A stretch of DNA of 64,000 nucleotides from Massospora cicadina (Eukaryota; Entomophthoromycota; Entomophthoromycetes; Entomophthorales; Entomophthoraceae). This document shows, one piece after another, positions 24,999 to 36,185 of this stretch (position 1 is its first letter; every line of letters begins with the position of its first letter). The stretch spans positions 62,001 through 126,000 of the forward strand of contig JAKSZP010002687.1 in the NCBI GenBank assembly GCA_022478985.1, written 5' to 3'. A program made the position numbers and the translations under genes. A model generated the notes under the pieces. That model was not told the origin of the DNA and ran no database searches. It saw only the letters and a list, made by a program, of their open reading frames with translations.

Positions 24999-25776
24999 TG
25001 TTAGAAACCCAGCATGCAATTATTAGACCTGGCTTCCTAAGCGGGTATGCCAATACCCACAAGGGTAACTACAGTCTACAAGGCATTGCAGATTTCAAGT
25101 AACTCTGGGTGGTCGCATTGGCAGGGGTTTTTATACAGGCTCCAACCCACTGATTCAGTGCCCATAGGTCATTTACTTTATTAAAAATGACTAATAAAAC
25201 ATTTTTACAAATATGTTTCTATTAAAATAAACGCAAAGGTAATTGAATAACTCAATACCCTACCATTAGCAGGATGCTGGGTGATATAGTGGAAAGGGAA
25301 TAGAGCACCTAAGCTTAATTGTGATAGGGGAAACAATTTCTGACTAAAAAATTTGTAATAAATGAATTAAACTCAACATTGCCTAAATAGTATTGCCCAA
25401 AGTTTAAAAGCTATTATACGAATAACTTCCCAATTTTCATATGTCCAAAAATTAAATTTTTGACTTTGAAAAGGGGTGTTGAGTTTCAACCCAATTTTTG
25501 ACCTTTTTTGACTTTTTGCTCAAATTTTGCTTTCCAGGTAAGTTTTCCCATTTCAGATTGACTTCTGGTTGAACTACCAGTTAGGGCAGGGAATGAGGAC
25601 TGTGGTGTGAGGCTTCTGGATTCTCCTAAAGTCTTTATAAAGGTACTTAATTTTTAAATAAGAACTTTCAGGTTTTGACACTAGGATGGGTTTGGGTTGG
25701 GGGTAAGAGTGGGAGAGGCATGTGTCAAACAGGGAGGGGCAGCTGCCATCCATCCCTCATCCAGAGTATTCCTCAG
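24999..25776 (-). repeat. RE2 presumed 5' LTR, left part
   Basis: TGTTAGAAACC at 24999 fits an LTR terminus followed (minus strand) by TTATAACCCAGCC. That resembles the post-LTR sequence of RE8 (TTATACAACCAACC). A TATA-like TGTATAAAAACC on the minus strand lies near 25130. The partner LTR is not in the window, so this is inference. RE5 interrupts it at 25777. Confidence 0.45.
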
Positions 25777-26825
25777 TGTCAGGCGAACAGCAAGTAAAAA
25801 TTAGACTGGCCTGCCAGCCCAGATGCCAGAGCACCCAAATGGCAAACCAGAATGCCAGAGGCACTGCTGCTGGTATGACAAATATGGAACTGGAAGGGAG
25901 CTTAATTTTCAACATATAAAAACGGGATTATGGAGGAGGTTGTTTTTATTGGAAAATTTTAGGAAGGAGAATCGACCACCAATTTTCTCAATGCATGTGC
26001 CTAATTAAATAGTCATTTATTTTGAAATAAAACAAGTTGGGACTGGGTCCCGCAATTTCAACCTAAGTGGCGAATTATTCAGGAATGGGCGGGTTAGTTC
26101 CCTGGGAACTGACATCACAAAATTTGGCAGTGGACTGAGTCACTGTCAGTTCAACCTCAAACGCCCAAACTAACGCTTAGCTATGTTTCCAACGGTTGGC
26201 GCGACGGCATTTGGGCCAATGAGCGGCGGGAATCCCCCATGACCACCCCACATATGGGTGGACCCATTTTGTTGGGAATGGGTTCAGGACGCCCAACCCA
26301 CCCCACACTCAGTCACTGGGCCATTCATTTGGCCAGTGGCATTGCATCAGGTGCAACGCCCAATTTACCAGCAGGAAGCTTTGAAACCTCGTTGATGGTG
26401 TCCAATGCTATTACCTGCCCATTGGGGGTGATGCCCAGAAGATTTGGGAGGGGGGAGATTTTTTCAATCATCATGTTAACCAAATTGCAACCGTCGGGCA
26501 CTCCATCTGATAGATTGGTCTTCATACCTTTTCACCATTTGAAATCCAAGCATTGGGCTGATTGCCACTCAAATTAGTTGTGATCAATTTTATTTTAATG
26601 ATCTCAATGCAGATTTCACTAATTCCTCATAAAAGTTCTGCCAAGGAGAGTGTTGGTACTGGTAGCGGGATCTGAAGTGGAAGGGCTGTTACCCAGCGCT
26701 CATCTACCATGTGAGAGAGATCACCCTGAGTAATGAGAGGCACAGCCATCCTCTTTGGTGCCTTCTTGCTCAGGAATGGGAAAATGGCCCAATCAATACC
26801 TAGCAGACGCTCCCCAGGACTTACA
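25777..26825 (-). repeat. RE5 3' LTR
   Basis: Plus-strand ends are TGTCAGGCG on the left and GGACTTACA on the right. It is collinear with 27421-28466. Confidence 0.92.
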
Positions 26826-27559
26826 TTACCCTTTCCTTTTTCCAAGGGAAGGGCCTCACCACCGGGAAACTGTATGAGAGCCACATTCTTGTGCACCTTG
26901 GGTAACTTGATCGCCATTACTGATGCAGGTTTTTGGGAAAAACGGAGAATCTTGGGGTGGGATAAGTGGAACTCTTCGACCAGGTTCATGCAATTTGTGC
27001 AATCACATGCCTTGTCCCAACTGTTCTCATAGGCTGGATACCCTTTCCAGACCATGAGATAAAAGATGGAATTTCGTAATCTCTGGGATGACAGGATAGC
27101 CTCTTCCTCAGCCTCTTCTCCATTTTTGAAGATGATCAGTTCTGGTTCCATGGGAATTGCACCTTTGAAGGGTGACAGCTGGGGAACTACTAGGATTTGG
27201 GGAGCAAACTCATTACAAGTTGAGATGTCAGACCCTACTGACATGGGCAAGATAGCCGTGGCAACTATGGGGTATAGGTTTATTGTTTTGAGTGGGATGG
27301 GACTAATGTGGGCAGGGATAACCTTCTTCACGGCCTGATTCAGTTGGAAAGAAGGGACCATTGCTGCGCCAATATCTATGAGAAAGGTGGAAATGATAGA
27401 TATTGATGGTTGGCCAATTATGTCAGGTGTACAGCAAGCAAGAATTAGACTGGCCTGCCAGCCTGGATGCCAGAGCACCCAAATGGCAAACCAGAATGCC
27501 AGAGGCACTGCTGCTGGTATGACAAATATGGAACTGGAAGGGAGCTTAATTTTCAGCAT
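26627..27559 (-). CDS. RE5 310-codon fused open frame with chromodomain
   Basis: This open frame runs through the whole RE5 interior and into both LTRs. Residues 1-46 come from the end of the 5' LTR, 47-245 from the interior and 246-310 from the U3 part of the 3' LTR. Residues about 148-203 form a chromodomain: EEAILSSQR, YLMVWKGYPAYENSW and VEEFHLSHP give the usual beta strands, aromatic residues and C-terminal helix. In chromoviruses this domain is the C-terminus of integrase and binds modified histones. Residues 47-125 come from the leader. The start codon lies in the LTR and may not be used. It is either a chance survivor of a recent deletion or an expressed chromodomain peptide. Confidence 0.6.
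   Translation of the reverse strand: MLKIKLPSSSIFVIPAAVPLAFWFAIWVLWHPGWQASLILACCTPDIIGQPSISIISTFLIDIGAAMVPSFQLNQAVKKVIPAHISPIPLKTINLYPIVATAILPMSVGSDISTCNEFAPQILVVPQLSPFKGAIPMEPELIIFKNGEEAEEEAILSSQRLRNSIFYLMVWKGYPAYENSWDKACDCTNCMNLVEEFHLSHPKILRFSQKPASVMAIKLPKVHKNVALIQFPGGEALPLEKGKGNVSPGERLLGIDWAIFPFLSKKAPKRMAVPLITQGDLSHMVDERWVTALPLQIPLPVPTLSLAELL
26826..26843 (-). promoter_or_regulatory. RE5 polypurine tract
   Basis: On the minus strand GGAAAAAGGAAAGGGTAA precedes the 3' LTR. RE7 has GGAAAAAGAAAATGGTAA at the same place. Confidence 0.75.
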
Positions 27560-28466
27560 ATAAAAAAAGGATTTTGGGGGAGGTTGTTTTTATTGGAAAA
27601 TTTTATGAAGGAGAATTGACCACCAATTTTCTCATTGTGATGTGCCTGATTAAATAGTCATCAATTTTGAAAGAAAACAAGCTGGGATTGGGTCCCACAA
27701 GTTCAACCTAAGCAGCAAATTATTTGGGAATGGGCGGGTTAATTCCATGAGAACTGACATTGCAAAATTCAGTGGCAGACTGAGTCACTGTCAATTCAAC
27801 CTCAACGCCCAAACTAACGCTTAGCTATGTTTCCAACGGTTGGCGCGATGGCATTTAGCCCAATAAGCAGCAGGAATCCCCAAGGCCACCCCTCATAGGG
27901 GTGGGTCCATTTGGTTAGGAATGGGTTCAGGATGCCCAACCCACCCATGCTGGGTCGCTGGGATGTTCATTTGGTCAGTGGCATTGCATCAGGTGCAATG
28001 CCCAATTTACTGGCAGGAAGCTTCAAAACCTTGTTGATGGTGTCCAATGCTATTACCTGCCCATTGGGGGTGATGCCCGGCAGATTTGGGAGGGGGAGAT
28101 TTTTTCAATTGTCATGTTAATAGAATTGCAACTGTTGGGCATTCTGGCCAATAGATCAGTCTTCATACCTTTTTGGCCATTTGAAATCCGAGCATCAGGC
28201 TGATTGCCACTCAATTAGTTGTTATCAATTTTATTTTAACAATCTCAATGCTGATTTCACTGATTCCTCATAATAGTTCTGCTGAGGAGAGTGTTGGTAC
28301 TGGTAGCGGGATCCAAAGTGGAAGGGCTGTTACCCAGCGCTCATCTACCATGTGAGAGAGATCACCCTGAGTAATGAGGGGTATGACCATTCTCTTCAGT
28401 ACCTTCTTGCTTGGGAATGGAAAAATGGCCCAATCAACGCCCAGAGGACGTTCCCTGGGACTTACA
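27421..28466 (-). repeat. RE5 5' LTR
   Basis: Plus-strand ends are TGTCAGGTG and GGACTTACA, followed by CTCAG. On the minus strand it is followed by TAATTGGCCAACC, not by a TGG primer site. Confidence 0.92.
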
Positions 28467-28574
28467 CTCAGGTAGAGATTAGGGTAAGAGCAGGGCCCTA
28501 GGTTTTGAACCTTTTTTGGTTCTAAAGGGGTGCATGACCCTATCCAGCTTATAACTGGATCCAAGACCTTTACA
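28467..28574 (-). repeat. RE2 presumed 5' LTR, right part
   Basis: This continues the sequence interrupted at 25776 by RE5. A possible terminus is TTTACA at 28569-28574 (TGTAAA on the minus strand). Together with 24999-25776 it would make an LTR of about 880 bp, similar in length to those of RE8. The end is a guess because the partner LTR is absent. Confidence 0.35.
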
Positions 28575-30419
28575 TTAATTGCTATATGATTGCTATAAGG
28601 AAGTTAATATAGTTAAATAATTTTTGGCAAACCAGGGTTAATCATAAACCCATCTCATGAATAAAGTTAAGTTCATAAACTAATACAGTACATATAGATT
28701 ATGACTATTTTGTAATTATATTTAATAAAAACAAAAAAAACATCTGAAGCAAACCTGATAACTTATATATAGCAGTTTTATAGACTTAAATCAAGTAATA
28801 CTGTATAATACTCCAAACATAAAAGTTAGTCACACTGATAGTTTAATGTAGTTATATATGTTTATTTTTTAAGTCAGCATAGTTAATTCTCTTAATCCTA
28901 AATATTTTAAGTATGGTACAACATCATTGTAAATTTTAGAGGAGCCATGTATATAACTATATCAATGAAACACATAAACAGTTGGCTTAAGCAATGAACT
29001 TTAAATCTTTATATTGAGAGAATAAATATGCTCTTACATTAAATCGAGTAACACTTTATGGCTTTCAATTTAATTGATGGATAAGTTTATGTATATTCTG
29101 ATATATAAAGCTATAATTATTCACCCTTCTTTATTTTGGGAGCTATTACCTTGTCTAAGGATATATAGGTAATAAAAGTGGATTTGTACAATCGAGAAGT
29201 AAGATTAGTTGTTTAAGATACTGAATCCTTTTTTATCTCAAAAAAGAGATAGATTACTATATCTGAGCTATAGAATTTTTTCATTTTGAATGATGCATTT
29301 TTACAACTCTCATTGTTGATTAAATCTATACAATATAAAATTTACAGAATATGCCTAACTAGTACTTCGAATAGGGTTCGAAAAATATGAGTCGTAATGG
29401 TAATGATATTTAATCTCGGCACTTAATGGAATTTTCTAATTTTATCCAGATGTCGCCCTTAAGTTGCTTCTTTTGGCTTTTCTATTGTTACGATGTCATA
29501 ACCCAGGAAAATTAAGGTTCATCCACCTATAAATTCATCTAACGACCCTACAAGCGTCATTTGAGGCTCAGGATTTGTTTATGTAACGTTTAAATGAGAA
29601 TTACTTATAATAATTTGATAAAGTCTAGTAAATTGATGCAAAGTAAATATTTATACTATTGAGCCCATAAAACACATTAATTTTGTAATCTAGCCACTTT
29701 CACTAATTGAGCTGCTAAACATTGTAGTGATCAGAGATAACACATAGATTAGTTTATCAAACCAAATGTCAAACTCTAAAGTTTGTATTGAAGCTTAAAA
29801 GTCCCGGTCCTATCAACGCTTAGTCTAAAAAATTACAAGGTTTGATTCTATGGACCTAGTATAGACTTTTAAAAGCTACTATAAACGTATTACGTTATTA
29901 CTATTTGTAACTTTAATTAAGTTTGGCATTTAGGGACATCAAACAAATTGAGTGCTTCACCTTAAAACTCTATATTTATATGTTAAGGGCATAAATTTCA
30001 CCTTTGATGGTACACGGCCTCATAAATTATGAATCATTTGAATTTACATCAAAACTTGGTACAACTTGAAATGATTATAATATATGGTGCATAGACTTAG
30101 TGATGTTAATCCAGTGAGATGGGGTAGATAAGTGCATTGTAGCCAATGTTGGGTCTCTATTCAAATCATAATTTTCATCAATTGTATGATTAAAAATGGT
30201 AGTTGAGGTTGCTGATAACAGCGCTAATGAGCTGGCTATTTATTGTGCGTCTATAACAGTATCGGAGCCATAAAATCGGTAACATTAATTTATACTTAAA
30301 GCATCGGGGGTATAATATTTAAGATGCAATTAAGGTTTAATTTTACCAAAACCAACTGTAAACACGAAATGTGTATCTCTAACTACTGTATTTAGAGTAG
30401 ATATATTAGTAAACGTGAG
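28575..30419. other. AT-rich unique stretch upstream of the candidate gene
   Basis: About 1.8 kb, visibly richer in A and T than the retroelements, with no long open frame and no retroelement protein motif. It looks like non-coding sequence and presumably includes the promoter of the downstream gene. Confidence 0.6.
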
Positions 30420-30426
30420 TATAAAA
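30420..30426 (+). promoter_or_regulatory. TATA-like element
   Basis: TATAAAA lies 36-42 bases before the ATG at 30462. That is close for a TATA box in a fungal gene, so it is only a candidate. Confidence 0.35.
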
Positions 30427-30461
30427 TCAAATGGAAAATTAGAAGTTATAACGTAAATCAG

Positions 30462-31172
30462 ATGAAGATTGAATGGGTATTTGGATTATCTGCTGCTTTG
30501 GGAGTGATACTTCCATCCCCCCAGAAGGAGTATGGATGCATCTTTAAAGCAAAGCACGCTTCGGATCTCAAAACTTCAAACTACCGTGCGAAATGTCGTA
30601 AGAACCTCATTGAAAGAAAGTATGACCATTGGACCCTTGAAGAAGAGAACGGGCGCCTGGTGTGGTGGAAATACGAAGGGGATTCAGATACCAAAGACGA
30701 GATACTCAAATTAAGCTGCGACCATATCTATGAAGCTCAAGTCCTTCACTCATACATCCGAGGTGCCAACCCCAAAGTGCTCTGCCCCCTATTTGACAAG
30801 GGAAACGTGAGCAGATCAGACCAGGTACGTGGCATCCTCAACGGGCAAGAAAATATGCGCTTTATCGAGATGGAAATCAATGGTGCAAAGGGTAGGGTAT
30901 TCTCAGTTAACCCTGGCAGCATGCTCAGCATCATTAAAAAACAGAAGGAGAATCACTTTGCTGAGGCCCTCAAGGAGTACATTCACAACGTTGAACCCAA
31001 TTTTATCGCCACTTACACAAAAATCAATCTCATCTTTTTCAGATTCTTTAAGGAGTACCCTAAACTCGCCAATCAGTTTAACGGGACCCTCATCTCACGT
31101 TCCAAAGATGCCCTCTACAACTCTCATCTTCGTTTAAAGAAGATAATCTACTCAAACAAAGCTTACAATTAA
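30462..31172 (+). CDS. Candidate secreted protein, 236 residues (effector-like)
   Basis: This is the only intact host-like gene in the window: one exon from ATG to TAA with more G and C than its surroundings. I do not recognise the family. Residues 1-21 look like a signal peptide: a short charged start, a hydrophobic core WVFGLSAALGVIL, then PSPQ. Directly after comes Y24-G-C26, a Y-x-C motif; powdery mildew secreted effectors often carry this at the same place. Four cysteines in the mature part (26, 45, 86, 108) could form two disulfides. Two N-glycosylation sequons occur (N115-V-S, N207-G-T). The C-terminal half is basic and helix-like, with no membrane segment apart from a short KINLIFFRFF. 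Position between old transposon clusters also fits an effector. A non-secreted protein remains possible because the leader is weak. Confidence 0.7.
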   Translation: MKIEWVFGLSAALGVILPSPQKEYGCIFKAKHASDLKTSNYRAKCRKNLIERKYDHWTLEEENGRLVWWKYEGDSDTKDEILKLSCDHIYEAQVLHSYIRGANPKVLCPLFDKGNVSRSDQVRGILNGQENMRFIEMEINGAKGRVFSVNPGSMLSIIKKQKENHFAEALKEYIHNVEPNFIATYTKINLIFFRFFKEYPKLANQFNGTLISRSKDALYNSHLRLKKIIYSNKAYN

Positions 31173-31221
31173 ATGCTTTGCACCTAATATAGTCAGTATA
31201 GTATCTTATACCCATGCCTTA

Positions 31222-31227
31222 AATAAA
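31222..31227 (+). terminator. Possible polyadenylation signal
   Basis: AATAAA occurs 50 bases after the stop codon of the candidate gene, a suitable place for 3' end formation. Confidence 0.4.
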
Positions 31228-31719
31228 TAGTCAAATTGAATCTTTTAAACCTAGTCAACTAAAGGTTTTATTGGTAACATTATTCTAAAAATTGGAATGT
31301 AGCATATATATGGTTTAACTAAAGTTTGACCTAAGTTGAATGGTATTTTACTATTAAAATATTAATCCTATATGAATATGTATAATTAGTTGACATATAT
31401 ATCATCACTATAAAAATTATGACTATCATCCTATCAGTAAGCCAAAATTATCAGTGCCAACGTATAATGACCCAATACCCTAAATTTATCAATCGTTTAC
31501 GTTACTTTATCAAACTCTATATATCTTAGCCTATTCTGTCAAAATAGACTAATTTTAACATAGTTATCTTTTGGACTGCATACTTTATCATAGTTTCATT
31601 TGAGCCTGTCTAAGCCTTTTTATATAAGCTCTGAGTCCTTACTTCTATGTTTAAAAGATAAATCCCAATAGTATTATTCTGCTGCCTTCTCAAGGTTATA
31701 TCTTTATGCTAGATAATAT
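31228..31719. other. AT-rich spacer between the candidate gene and RE6
   Basis: About 490 bases with no open frame of note and no motif recognised. Confidence 0.5.
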
Positions 31720-32458
31720 TGTTGGACAGTTACAAGTCTGATATTGTGAAAAGTATATTTCAAATGAAGTAAGCAATTATATCAGCCAAAAGACCCTGGC
31801 CAATTCTTGATGGAACCCCTCAAATTAGGCAAAACAATTTCCCCCACTCCTTGGCCAAATAGGCCTACAGTTAGTAGAGGGTTATGCCAAATTGTCAGCA
31901 GAATCAGGGGAGCCATTTAGAGGTCCCTCCACATCCTACAGCAAATTTTGTTTAAACTACCCTGCAGAGACCAGCCTATTTTATAAGGTTGGAGGTGGTC
32001 CCACTAGGTGAAAATATTTTCTTACCTGATGATTGGGTCATATATAAACTCATTGCCTCATGGATATATCCTGCCTGCAACTGACTTTCCATCAGCCATT
32101 TCATCTAAGCAATGCAAGTCTCAAGAGCTTCAATAGGCTAAACTTAATATTCCCTAATTTACTATCCCTAGCCTAATCCAAACTTCACATTGATTTTCCC
32201 TTTGAACCTCAATATAGCTTAAATACTAAGCACCAAGATATCAAGGGGTAGCTTTCCCCTCCTGTTGAATTTAATTAAACCTTAAAAAATATACTTTTTA
32301 TTATTATTGAAGCTGTCATATTTTACTACAAAGTATCTAAAATATTCCCTGAATTAATTTAATTCTAGCATTTGAGAGTGTTACTTCTCCTGCCATAAAA
32401 TTGTTGAGATTCAGAGTTTGAAAGCACCCACAAGCATCAAAACCCCTGAATTCCAACA
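31720..32458 (+). repeat. RE6 5' LTR
   Basis: 739 bp, TGTTGGA at the start and TCCAACA at the end (7-bp inverted ends). It aligns along its length with 51480-52225 and, in reverse complement, with 48366-49096. Confidence 0.8.
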
Positions 32459-32460
32459 AG

Positions 32461-32475
32461 TGGTGTCATTACAGG
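32461..32475 (+). promoter_or_regulatory. RE6 putative primer-binding site
   Basis: LTR, then AG, then TGGTGTCATTACAGG. It has the same spacing and TGGTG start as RE4 and RE9. Confidence 0.6.
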
Positions 32476-33960
32476 GGCCCTGCACACCACAAATCTCCTG
32501 TTCAAACATGCCAATGGCATCTCAATCTAAGTTAGCCGCTTTAGAACATCAAATAGATAGTGCTTTGTGTTACTTAAAAAGCTTGAGCAGCACTCTTACT
32601 AAGGCTTTTATGGGGCCTCCCCTACCATCCATAAACCCCCTCTCAATATAAAGTTAATACCTGGTAAGGGCAGTATTTCCTCCTTATTATACGTCTGTGG
32701 ATCATTAATGGAAGGAGAAACTGACCAGCAAAAACTCAGGTACACCTCCCCCACTTGAGTTGTATGGCTCAAGAAATAATGGTTCACAACATGATCAACC
32801 TCACACCCTGGCGAGGTTAAGCAAAAGCTTAATGAAAATTTGGCTCCACACAATGTTTAAAATGGCAAAAATAGGCCTTTATGTGCTTTACTTGAAAGAG
32901 GGAAAATTGATCCACTCTCTTTGTTGAGCGATTTTATAGTGAAGCTCAACCTCTGTTGCTGGAAAAAAAGCTACCTCTAGATGACGCCATTGCTGCTATT
33001 TTGGTTGGCTCGCCTCATCCCTCTTTGGCGCTGCATATTTCTTCATTCAAGCATACCTTTAAAAATGTATGAGATATTAAGAAGGCCATGTTAGTGGTAG
33101 CCAACTATTATAAAAAAATACTATACAAGGAGCTCTGAGGTGAGAATCTATTCCAACCCCTCTAACCTCATCTATGGCTGTCTCACTTGGGAACCCTGCT
33201 CCTGAGGAGCTACCACACGAAATTTCTCCTCCATCATGTGAGGATAGCCAGAGGATACTGGCAGTGATGGGACAGCGCTCTCCTTTTGCATCAGTTTCAA
33301 AAGCTCTGCCATCAAAAGGCAGTTATCACTCAGCCTTGCTCTCCTCTTCTTTCAGAGCAGTCTTCCAATATGGATCAATTGGCCCGTAACTCCAAGCTGC
33401 TATAACTATCTCCCTTAACCTCTTCTCCGGCCATCTCTAGCTCAAAACTTATTGACATGAGAAGCCCAAACCCCCTATGTCAAGGCAAAATTTAAAGCCA
33501 TAACAATAACAGCGTCTCCTAAAAAAGTTAATTGGGTAAATGAGCTCCCCCAGGACCTCTCCTGCAACAAAGAAATCCCTGAACTTACCTCACATTTGAT
33601 ATAATCCTTGACGTGCGTCAATAATCCCATGGATTTCTAATATGAAGGGGGTTGGGATGATGTTGGTCACTATGTCTTAGGAGCCCCAGGTGAAGTGAAG
33701 ATACCCAATAGGTATAACCCAGATAGAGTGGACATGGTTATGATCCCCCTAAAAACTTATATCTGGCAAGTGTTGGGGGATTCTGAGGTCATTGACACTG
33801 CCAGTGACGCTGACCAGCTCATTGTCACCTTGATCTGACCTAGCCAGTGTGTTCATACCTTGAAATCTATCCAGGAGAAATACCATGAGACTGCCAAAAA
33901 ACTCGCCTCTACTATCTATTTAAAGAAGGTCCTCGCTCTTTTTCCCCAACTAGAGTGGAA
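32476..33960 (+). pseudogene. gag: RE6 Gag remnant
   Basis: Short open pieces in several frames follow the primer site, including 32418-32651 (KLAALEHQIDSALCYLKSLSS, a helical start) and 33174-33389. No CCHC knuckle could be found. Position between primer site and protease is the main argument for Gag. Stops are frequent. Confidence 0.45.
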
Positions 33961-33974
33961 CATTACCTAATTTG

Positions 33975-34176
33975 AGGACATTATCAATGGAGTGCATGTT
34001 AGGGCTATTATCAACACTAGGTCCCCAGAAAACGTTGTGTCATCAAAACTCATTAAAAAAATTAAACTAGCCCCTGAGAATGACTACAATCAAGAATTTG
34101 GGACTGCAGGCCCAAACAAACCCTGTGCCATTGGGGCGTACTCTTCACTGCACATCTATTTAAAAAAATCATCTTG
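33975..34176 (+). pseudogene. RE6 protease, N-terminal part
   Basis: The active site reads RAIINTRSPENVVS near 34001-34042, where the D-T-G triad has become N-T-R. The open frame continues over GTAGPNKPCAIGAYSSLHIYL and then runs by chance into the RE7 LTR at 34177. The other half of the domain starts at 40266. Confidence 0.7.
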
Positions 34177-35335
34177 TGTAAGTCCTGGGGAACATCTGCT
34201 GGGTGTTGATCAGGCCATTTTCCCATTCCCGAGCAAGAAGGCACTGAAGAGGATGTCTGTACCCCTTGTTACTCAAAGCGATCTCGCTCACATGGTAGAC
34301 TAATGCTGGGTAACAGATCTTCTGCTTGGATCCTGCCCCCAGTACCCACACTCACCTTAGCAGAACTGCTATGGGGAATCAGTGAAATCTGCACCAAAAT
34401 CCCCAAAATGAAATTGATCAGAACTAATTCAAGCAGCAATCAGCCCAATGTTCAGATTTCAAATAGTCAAAAAAGTATGAAGACTGATATATCATTCAGA
34501 ATGCAAATGGTTCAAATTCAGTTAAAATGACGATTGGAAAAATCACCTCACTCCCAAAAGCGTTGGGGATCATCTCTGACAGGCAGGTAACAGCATCGGA
34601 CACCATTGATGAGGGTTTTAAGCTCCCCACTGGTAAATTGGGCGTTGCACCTGATGCAATGCCACTGACTTAATGAACATCCCAGCGACCCAGCAATGGT
34701 GGGTTGGGCATCTCGAACCTGTTCCCAACCAAATGGACCCACCCCTATGAGGGGTGGCCTTGGGGGATTCCTGCTGCTTATTGGTCTAAACTCCATTGCA
34801 CCAACCAACAGAAATGCAGTCAAGCCTCAGTTTGGATGTGCAAGGTCAAACCAACAGCGACTTGGCCTGCCACCAAATTCTTCAATGTTGGTTCCCAGTT
34901 AAATTATCTGTTCCCCATTCCCAAACAATTTGCTGGTTAGATCAAACTTGTGGGACCCAATCCCACCTTGTTTCCCCTCTAAATTGACTACTATTTAGTC
35001 AGTCACATCGCACTGAGAAGTTTGTTGGTCAATTTTCTTCTTTAAATTTTCCATTAAAAAACTTCCCCAAAAATTTAGTTTTTATATGTTGAGAATTAAA
35101 CTGCCTATTCCACCGGCACTCTCATACCCCTCAGGGTTAACGGCCATGTTTGTCTGGTATTCTATCTTGTGCCTGTACAAAATTCTGGCTCACCAGCAGA
35201 TATTGGTGAAACTCCTTTCCATTTCCATATTCTTCATATCAGTTACAGTGCCTTGGGAATTCTGGTTTGCTGTTTGGGTGCTCAGGCACCATGGCTGGCA
35301 GGGCAGTCTAATTCTTACTTGCTGTTCACCTGATA
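34177..35335 (+). repeat. RE7 5' LTR
   Basis: 1159 bp, roughly 90% similar by eye to the 3' copy with mostly transition differences. It belongs to the same family as the LTRs of RE5. Confidence 0.92.
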
Positions 35336-35423
35336 TAGTTGACCAATCATTATTCTTAGCCATTTCCGCCTTTCTCGCGTATATTGGCGCAGCAATGGTC
35401 CCTCTTATCAACTGAACCAGTTT

Positions 35424-36131
35424 GTGAAGAAGATTATCCCTGTTCACAATAGTCCAGTCCCAATTGAAACTCCAAACCCATACCCCATAGTTTCCGCGGC
35501 TATTCTGCCCATGTCAGAAGAATCTGACATCCTGACTTGCAACAAGTTTGCTCCCCACCAAAGCCTAGTGGTTTCCCCTGACCTCACTACCATCTCTTTG
35601 GTATCACTGGATTCATCTACAACTACCAATAAAGAGAACTCCGCTAACTTCTTAGTACCCATGAAGATTAGTGTTGGGTCCCATAACGTCTCCTTTGAGG
35701 CCCTGGTGGACACTGGAGCCGCAGGAAATTTTATAAGTGTAGAACTGGTCCAGCAATTGGAACTTGCCATGGATGCAGGTCCTTTGGTGATGGTTACATC
35801 TTCAGCCTCCCAAACCTCATACCTGATACGTCAACCAGTCACATTTTCAATACACCAATTCAGCTTCTGCGACTGCTTTTCTGCTATGCCAAACTTGGTG
35901 TTTCCAGTGATCTTAGGAGTGGGATGGTGGCGCTGGCAACATGTCAAGATCCACCTGGAGTCTAACATGCTGTCATTTGCTGATGATCAAATGAAGGGTG
36001 AATTCCCCCTAGTTGACACTCTTAAGAAAGCTCAAGGTCGCATTTCTATCATGTTCCTCATCTCCCCTACAGGCATACCATCAGATTTATCCAGAGAGTT
36101 TAATACACTATCAAAGCATTTTCAATTCTGA
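35424..36131 (+). pseudogene. RE7 leader-protease open piece, 235 codons
   Basis: The active site FEALVDTGAAGNFISV lies near 35696-35743 with the D-T-G triad intact (D at 35709-35711). The later ILGVGWWRW near 35910-35937 is the usual hydrophobic end of the protease fold (ILG.P.L). The first 90 residues match the leader-derived part of the RE5 open frame. It is the longest intact enzyme domain of RE7. A stop at 36131 separates it from RT. Confidence 0.8.
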
Positions 36132-36185
36132 AAAGGCGGATCGTGTGCCCCCCAAACTAGATTTGACTGTGGTTTTCATACAACG

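Larger units (their letters stand above)
25777..28466 (-). mobile_element. RE5: internally deleted Ty3/Gypsy derivative
   Basis: Two LTRs of 1049 and 1046 bp surround only about 595 bp of interior. Both flanks are CTCAG, an exact 5-bp target duplication, so the element most likely inserted as a unit. The interior joins the 5' leader directly to the chromodomain end of Pol; protease, RT, RNase H and integrase are missing. LTRs match RE7 and the solo LTR at 49406-50620. It depended on enzymes from other copies. Confidence 0.93.

Noticed and set aside
33992..34303. A 103-codon open frame that could be taken for a gene.
   Set aside because: It is a chance fusion of the RE6 protease with the start of the RE7 LTR; the border and target duplication at 34177 cut through it.
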